This document shows, one piece after another, positions 57,303 through 64,000 of a stretch of DNA of 64,000 nt. The notes under the pieces are model-generated. The model ran no database searches. It had not been told where the DNA came from and saw only the letters and a program-made list of their open reading frames with translations. The stretch lies in NCBI RefSeq assembly GCF_030296615.1, contig NZ_AP027732.1, positions 1,240,001 to 1,304,000 of the forward strand, written 5' to 3'. The stretch is from Frondihabitans sucicola (GTDB lineage: Bacteria; Actinomycetota; Actinomycetes; Actinomycetales; Microbacteriaceae). The position numbers and the translations under genes are program-made. Position 1 is the stretch's first letter. Each line of letters begins with the position of its first letter.

Positions 57303-58466
57303 GTGCAGACTCTCCCGAAGAAGTCGGTCCGCCGACTCGTCGCCGGCCTGGCCTTCACGGCCGCCGTCGGCATCGCCCTCACCGGCTGCTCCAGCAGCGC
57401 GACCGCCGGCTCCGGCAGCTCGGCCGACTCGAACGCGGCCACGGCCACGAGCGCCGCAGACCTCGGAGGCATGGACGGTCTCGTCAAAGCCGCCAACGCC
57501 GAGGGTGCCCTGAACGTCATCACGCTCCCGCCGTCGTGGGCCAACTACGGCAAGATCATCGCGGGCTTCGAGAAGAAGTACCCGAAGATCAAGATCACCT
57601 CGGCCAACCCGAACGGCTCGAGCGCCGACGAGGTCGCGGCCGCGAAGTCGCTCAAGGGACAGTCGACCGCGCCCGACGTCTTCGATCTCGGCACCGCCGT
57701 CCTGAGCCAGAACACCGACCTGCTGGCGAAGTACAAGGTCTCGAACTGGGCCGACATCCCCGCCGACTTCAAAGACCCGAGCGGTGCCTGGTACTACGAC
57801 TACACCGGCCTCATGTCGATCGGCTACGACTCGAGCGTCATCAAGACGGCGCCGACCTCGGTCAAGGATCTCCTCGACTCGGCGTACAAGAACAAGGTCT
57901 CGATCAAGGGCGACCCGACGCAGGCCAACGAGGCCGCTTCGGCCGTGTACCTCGCCGCGCTCGGCAACGGCGGCTCGGCCGACGACGTCCAGCCCGGCAT
58001 CGACTTCTTCAAGTCGCTCAAGTCGGCGGGCAACTTCAACTCCACCCTCCCGACCCAGGCCACCGTCAACTCCGGCGAGACGCCCGTCGTGATCCAGTGG
58101 AGCTACAACAACCTCGCCTGGGGTCCCGCCGCAGGATCGGCCGGCAACCCGAACTGGAAGACCGTCGTCCTTCCCGGAACCGCACTGGGCAGTTACTACA
58201 ACCAGGCCATCAACAAGGACGCCCCGCACCCCGCGGCCGCCCGACTCTGGGAGGAGTACCTCTACACGCCCGAGGTGCAGAACCTCTACCTGGCGTCCGG
58301 CGCCTACCCGGCGACGCTCGCAGCGATGGAGAAGGCCGGCACGGTCGACAAGGCCACCCTCAAGACGGTCGGCGAGGCTCCCTCGGACTTCGTGCAGCTC
58401 AGCACCGACCAGGCGTCCAAGGCGGCGACCCTGCTGACGGCCGGCTGGGCCAAAGCGGTGAGCTAG
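57303..58466 (+). CDS. ABC transporter substrate-binding lipoprotein (phosphonate/polyamine-type importer)
   Basis: 387 residues; lipobox ALTGC with Cys29, a Ser/Ala linker, then a type 2 binding fold (LNVITLPPSWANYGKIIAGFEKKYPKIKITSANPNGSSADEV, DVFDLGTAVLSQN). Resembles binding proteins of PotD/PhnS-like importers. Starts GTG 57303 with AGAAGGA eight bases upstream. Four bases precede the first permease. With the divergent phosphonatase-like HAD gene, an organophosphonate or phosphorylated ligand is a reasonable guess, not shown. Confidence 0.85.
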   Translation: MQTLPKKSVRRLVAGLAFTAAVGIALTGCSSSATAGSGSSADSNAATATSAADLGGMDGLVKAANAEGALNVITLPPSWANYGKIIAGFEKKYPKIKITSANPNGSSADEVAAAKSLKGQSTAPDVFDLGTAVLSQNTDLLAKYKVSNWADIPADFKDPSGAWYYDYTGLMSIGYDSSVIKTAPTSVKDLLDSAYKNKVSIKGDPTQANEAASAVYLAALGNGGSADDVQPGIDFFKSLKSAGNFNSTLPTQATVNSGETPVVIQWSYNNLAWGPAAGSAGNPNWKTVVLPGTALGSYYNQAINKDAPHPAAARLWEEYLYTPEVQNLYLASGAYPATLAAMEKAGTVDKATLKTVGEAPSDFVQLSTDQASKAATLLTAGWAKAVS

Positions 58467-58470
58467 CACC

Positions 58471-59418
58471 GTGACGACGCAATCGATTCCCGATGCGCGC
58501 ACTCGCCCAGCGGGGTCGAGCGCGTCGTCCCCGGCTCCTCGAGAGGCGTGCGACGCCGGGGGCACGCGTCCCCGGCGTCGCAGCCTCGCGTGGCTCGGCT
58601 TCACGCCGTTCGCGGCCTACGTCGTCCTCTTCCTCGGCGTCCCCGCGGTCATCGCGGTCGCCAGCGGCTTCTTCTCTGCCGACGGGAGCATCACCGTCGC
58701 CAATCTCCGGGCGTTCACCGACCCCACGATCCTGAAGGCGTTCCAGGGTTCGCTCCTCGTCTCGATCGTGAGCGCCGTCCTCGGCGCGGTCATCGGAGCC
58801 CTCGTCTGCTTCGCGCTCCTCGGCACGAGGGCCGAGGGCCTCCTCCGCACCGTCGTCGACGCGGTCTCGTCGGTCCTCGCCCAATTCGGTGGCGTCATGC
58901 TGGCCTTCGCGTTCATCGCCACGGTCGGGTTCCAGGGCTTCGTCACGCTCTGGATCAAGAGCACCTTCGGGTACGACATCAACGGCGACGGCGCGCTCCT
59001 CTACAAGATCCCCGGGCTGATCCTGCCGTACACCTACTTCTCGGTGCCGCTCATGGTCCTGACGTTCATGCCCGCGATGGAGGGGCTCAAGGCCACCTGG
59101 GGTGAGGCGGCCGCCACGCTCGGCGCCACCCGGCGTCAGTACTGGACCAGGATCGCCATGCCGGTGCTCGCCCCCGCGTTCTTCGGCAGCCTCCTGCTGC
59201 TCTTCGCGAACTCGTTCTCCTCGTTCGCCACGGCGGCAGCTCTGCTCAGCCAGGGCGGGATCGTCCCGCTGACGATCAAGCAGCAGTTGACCAGCGAGAC
59301 CATCCTCGGCGTCTCCAACACGGCCGGTGTCCTCGCCCTCGGAATGCTCGTCATCATGGTCGTCGTCATGTTCTTCTACTCGCTCCTCCAGCGTCGGGCC
59401 GCGAGGTGGCAGCGATGA
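58471..59418 (+). CDS. ABC transporter permease (phosphonate/polyamine-type importer), first subunit
   Basis: 315 residues; ~30-residue Arg/Pro head then six membrane helices with the coupling loop LKATWGEAAATLGATRRQYWTRIAMPVL. Similar to PotB/PhnU-type permeases. GTG 58471 is four bases after the binding-protein stop, with no separate ribosome site, so translation is coupled. The end overlaps the next permease by four bases. Confidence 0.88.
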   Translation: MTTQSIPDARTRPAGSSASSPAPREACDAGGTRPRRRSLAWLGFTPFAAYVVLFLGVPAVIAVASGFFSADGSITVANLRAFTDPTILKAFQGSLLVSIVSAVLGAVIGALVCFALLGTRAEGLLRTVVDAVSSVLAQFGGVMLAFAFIATVGFQGFVTLWIKSTFGYDINGDGALLYKIPGLILPYTYFSVPLMVLTFMPAMEGLKATWGEAAATLGATRRQYWTRIAMPVLAPAFFGSLLLLFANSFSSFATAAALLSQGGIVPLTIKQQLTSETILGVSNTAGVLALGMLVIMVVVMFFYSLLQRRAARWQR

Positions 59419-60365
59419 GCGCCGTTCCGCTGACCGGCGTCGCGGTCGAACCGACCGGCGAACCGGCCAACCCGGCGCCGCGCAATCGGCGTGCGCCCCG
59501 CGTCGGAGCAGAACCGAGCAGGATCACCCGGCTCGTCATCCTGATCGTCGTCGGCCTCGTCTTCGTCGTCCCGCTCGCGGCGATGTTCGAGTTCACCCTC
59601 CGATCGGCGGGCACGACCGCGCTCGGCTTCGGCCACTACGCCTCGATCTTCCATCCGGACGCCGCGGCGGGGGTCGACTACTCGCCCCTCTTCCAGGGCC
59701 TGCGGAACTCGCTCGTGATCTGCCTCATCACGGTGGCGCTCATGCTCCTGATCCTGCTGCCGACGATGCTGTTCGTCGAGCTGCGGTACCCGAGGTTCCG
59801 CCGGGTGCTCGAGTTCGTCTGCATCCTGCCGATCACGATCCCCTCGATCGTGCTGGTGGTCGGTTTCGTCCCGGTCTACCAGCGGGTGGCCGCGATCTTC
59901 GGCAGTCAGCCGTGGACGCTGGCCTTCGCCGTGGGCATCATCGTGCTGCCCTACGCGTACCGGCCGATCGCCACGAACATCTCGGCCTTCGACCTCGTCA
60001 CGTTGAGCGAAGCCGCGCGGTCGCTCGGCGGGAGCTGGCCCGTGGTCGTCTGGCGCGTGATCCTGCCGAACATGCGGCGCGGAGTCGTCTCGGCGGTGTT
60101 CCTCACCGTGGCCGTCGTGCTGGGCGAGTACACGATCGCCTCGTTCCTGAGCCAGAACACCTTCCAGACGGCGCTGCTGCTGATCAGTCAGACCGACTCG
60201 TACGTCGCGACGATCTTCGCGCTGGCGGCGCTCGTCTTCGCCGGCATCCTGCTCGTGATCATCGGCCGCTTCGGCGCCATCCGCCCGGGCGGACGCGAGC
60301 GCCGCGTCCGTCGCGCCCGCCCCGCGCGTCCCACTCGTCCCGTTCGTTCCAGGAGTGCCTCATGA
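59415..60365 (+). CDS. ABC transporter permease (phosphonate/polyamine-type importer), second subunit
   Basis: 316 residues with six membrane helices (LVILIVVGLVFVVPLAAMFEF, VCILPITIPSIVLVVGFVPVY, GVVSAVFLTVAVVLGEYTIASFL) and loop LSEAARSLGGSWPVVVWRVILPNM. PotC-like. ATG 59415 (ATGA overlap) is preferred to GTG 59406. A basic Arg/Pro tail precedes the ATPase gene, which it overlaps by four bases. Confidence 0.88.
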   Translation: MSAVPLTGVAVEPTGEPANPAPRNRRAPRVGAEPSRITRLVILIVVGLVFVVPLAAMFEFTLRSAGTTALGFGHYASIFHPDAAAGVDYSPLFQGLRNSLVICLITVALMLLILLPTMLFVELRYPRFRRVLEFVCILPITIPSIVLVVGFVPVYQRVAAIFGSQPWTLAFAVGIIVLPYAYRPIATNISAFDLVTLSEAARSLGGSWPVVVWRVILPNMRRGVVSAVFLTVAVVLGEYTIASFLSQNTFQTALLLISQTDSYVATIFALAALVFAGILLVIIGRFGAIRPGGRERRVRRARPARPTRPVRSRSAS

Positions 60366-61455
60366 CGTCCACCAGCCCCGCCCCCACGCTCGAACGCCTC
60401 GGCGAGGGTGCGACCGTCGAACTCCGCGGGGTCGTGAAGAGCTACGCAGGATCCCGCGCGCTCGACCGGCTGAGCCTCACCCTGGCACCGGGGGAGTTCG
60501 TGGCGCTGCTCGGCCCGTCCGGGTGCGGCAAGACGACTGCGCTGCGCTCGCTCGCCGGACTCGAATCCATCGACGCAGGATCCATCCTCATCGACGGCGA
60601 GGACGTGGTCGCGACGCCGGTCAACAAGCGCGACATCGGCATGGTGTTCCAGCAGTACTCGCTGTTCCCGCACCTGACCGTGCTGCAGAACGTCGAGTTC
60701 GGCCTGCAGATGCGTCGCGTCGATTCGGCGAGTCGCCGGCGCCGAGCCGTGGAGGCTCTCGAGATGGTCGGTCTCGATCATCTCGCCGGACGGTTCGCCC
60801 ATCAGCTGTCGGGCGGCCAGCAGCAGCGCGTCGCCCTGGCGCGGGCGCTCGTCACCCGACCGCGCGTGCTCCTGCTCGACGAGCCGCTGTCCGCGCTCGA
60901 CGCGAAGGTGCGCGTCTCGCTGCGCGAGGAGATCCGCAGGATCCAGACCGAACTCGGCATCACCACCCTTTTCGTCACGCACGACCAGGAGGAGGCGCTC
61001 GCCGTCGCCGACCGGGTCGCGGTGATGCGCGCCGGAGAGATCGAGCAGATCGGCAGCCCGGAGGAGCTCTACCTCACGCCCGCCAGCGCCTTCGTGGCGG
61101 ACTTCGTGGGGGTGAGCAACAGGATGCGGGGCGAGCTCCAGGCGGGGACCATCACGGTGCGAGGAGCGCGACTCGCGTCGATCGATCCGACGCTTCCCGA
61201 CGGCCCGGTGCTCGCCTACGTGCGACCGGAGGACATCGCCTTCGTGCCCCCGCCGACGCCTCGCCGAAGGACATCCACGGGACGGTCGCGTCGACCAGCT
61301 TCCTCGGCTCGCTCCGGCGGACCACGGTCCGGCTCGACGACGACACCATCGTGTCGGTGCAGCACGGCGTCGAGCAGCAGTTCCTGTTCGGCGACGCCGT
61401 CGCGCTGCGACTGACGGGTCGGCCGGTGGCGTCCACCCCGGATGGCGCTGCCTGA
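60362..61455 (+). CDS. ABC transporter ATP-binding protein (PotA-like), frameshifted as sequenced
   Basis: ABC ATPase core with Walker A GPSGCGKTT, QLSGGQQQRVALARAL, Walker B VLLLDEPLSALD and FVTHDQEEAL, plus a C-terminal TOBE domain. The frame breaks in the five-C run 61247-61251. One added C restores DIAFVPPADASPKDIHGTVASTSFLGS and the TOBE end VASTPDGAA, giving about 364 residues. ATG 60362 follows AGGAG by six bases and overlaps the permease. Energises the importer with the two permeases upstream. Confidence 0.9.
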
Positions 61456-61500
61456 TCCTGCGCGCTTCGACGACTCACGGAACGGACACGGAAGGCTCAC

Positions 61501-61506
61501 TAGGCT
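61501..61506 (+). promoter_or_regulatory. Candidate -10 box of icd
   Basis: TAGGCT, 94 bases before the icd ATG; the predicted start near 61513 is the first base of the leader hairpin. The same hexamer is the candidate -10 of sucCD. Confidence 0.4.
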
Positions 61507-61513
61507 GGTCCGG

Positions 61514-61543
61514 GCGTCGGCGTTGCCCTTAAGGGGCCGACGC
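61514..61543 (+). other. Hairpin at the predicted 5' end of the icd mRNA
   Basis: GCGTCGGC / GCCGACGC, eight perfect pairs, enclosing CCCTTAAGGG. If transcription starts near 61513 this stem caps the mRNA and may stabilise it. It might instead terminate the upstream ABC operon. Confidence 0.45.
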
Positions 61544-61547
61544 GAGG

Positions 61548-61566
61548 TATCTTGATATCGAGACAT
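61548..61566. promoter_or_regulatory. TCA operator-like motif, icd copy
   Basis: TATCTTGATATCGAGACAT: the reverse complement matches 18 of 19 bases of the motif at 37200-37218 before sucC. Centre GATATC, flanks TCTT/GAGA. Lies 34 bases before the icd start codon, in the leader. Confidence 0.65.
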
Positions 61567-61585
61567 TTTCTGTCCGAAGATCTAA

Positions 61586-63811
<2,226 letters not shown>

Positions 63812-63920
63812 GTGCGTGCCGCGCGGGTGCGCGCTGCGCGTGCCTGCCCGCGCGGCCGCCCCTGCGCGCCGCCCGCGCCCGCGCGTACCCGCGCACACCC
63901 GCGCACCCGCACACCTGCCG

Positions 63921-63996
63921 AAATCGAAGGGGATTCTTCCCCGGAGGCCCTCGCATCCCCTTGCGCAGGCCCTCCGGGGAGGATCCCCTTCGATTT
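63921..63996. terminator. Very long hairpin after icd
   Basis: AAATCGAAGGGGAT...CCCCGGAGG on the left pairs with CCTCCGGGG...ATCCCCTTCGATTT on the right, about 30 of 34 positions, 110 bases after the icd stop. It is too long for a simple terminator and may be a dispersed palindromic repeat. The low-complexity CGCGCC-rich stretch between the icd stop and this hairpin holds no gene I can support. Confidence 0.7.
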
Positions 63997-64000
63997 AAGG

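Overview
The window is about 70% G+C, densely coded, uses many GTG starts and has the gene order of an actinobacterial chromosome. From glmS through acpS-alr-tsaE-tsaB-rimI-tsaD-groES to guaB-guaB3 and guaA it follows the order of the Mycobacterium tuberculosis Rv3436c-Rv3396c interval. From pcrA/uvrD1 through sucC-sucD-perM-purN to purH it follows Rv0949-Rv0957. The liv cluster, SURF1-DUF3817-guaA block, monomeric NADP-isocitrate dehydrogenase and low-complexity DUF4190 proteins fit the family Microbacteriaceae best. Genus cannot be decided from this sequence. I found no rRNA, tRNA, CRISPR, phage or insertion sequence.

Layout. 1-10.1 kb: cell-wall precursor genes (glmS, acpS, two tandem alanine racemase paralogues), the t6A tRNA-modification set with rimI, small membrane proteins, a THUMP-like methyltransferase, and groES behind a promoter bracketed by two CIRCE/HrcA operators. 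10.1-18 kb: a RarD permease and a branched-chain amino acid ABC system whose binding protein faces the livFGMH operon across an SGNH-like gene and a 96-bp tandem repeat. 18-29 kb: purine genes guaB, guaB3 and guaA, with an AbiEi-like/nuclease-like gene between two 50-bp palindromes, glpD, a KhtTU-type cation/proton antiporter, SURF1 and DUF3817. 29-37 kb: a YccA protein, a glycerophosphodiesterase, PcrA/UvrD helicase and a sortase-anchored thioester-domain surface protein. 37-43 kb: sucCD, a PerM-like protein, purN and purH. 43-47 kb: a probable leader peptide behind a promoter with a palindrome at its start point, then a heterodimeric ABC exporter. 47-56 kb: an alkyltransferase-like protein, an acetyltransferase, and a ROK-regulated sugar importer with an alpha-mannosidase. 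56-64 kb: a phosphonatase-like HAD protein divergent from a four-gene ABC importer, then icd.

Three window-wide patterns matter. (1) The octamer GCAGGATC/GATCCTGC occurs at about 53 places counted by eye, where base composition predicts about two or three. In genes it often uses codons that are otherwise rare here. It looks like a selected DNA-level motif and is the best candidate for something undescribed. (2) Ten genes, several normally essential (glmS, acpS, purH, sucC), are broken by loss of one or two bases, nearly always in G or C runs. This points to run-length errors in the sequence rather than gene death; I annotate these as intact genes and mark each break. (3) A 19-bp palindromic motif is shared by the sucCD and icd leaders, suggesting common control of two TCA-cycle loci.

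Several genes appear to be leaderless: a TANNNT -10 box lies exactly six bases before the start codon of tsaB, rarD, guaB3, the glycerophosphodiesterase gene and purN.
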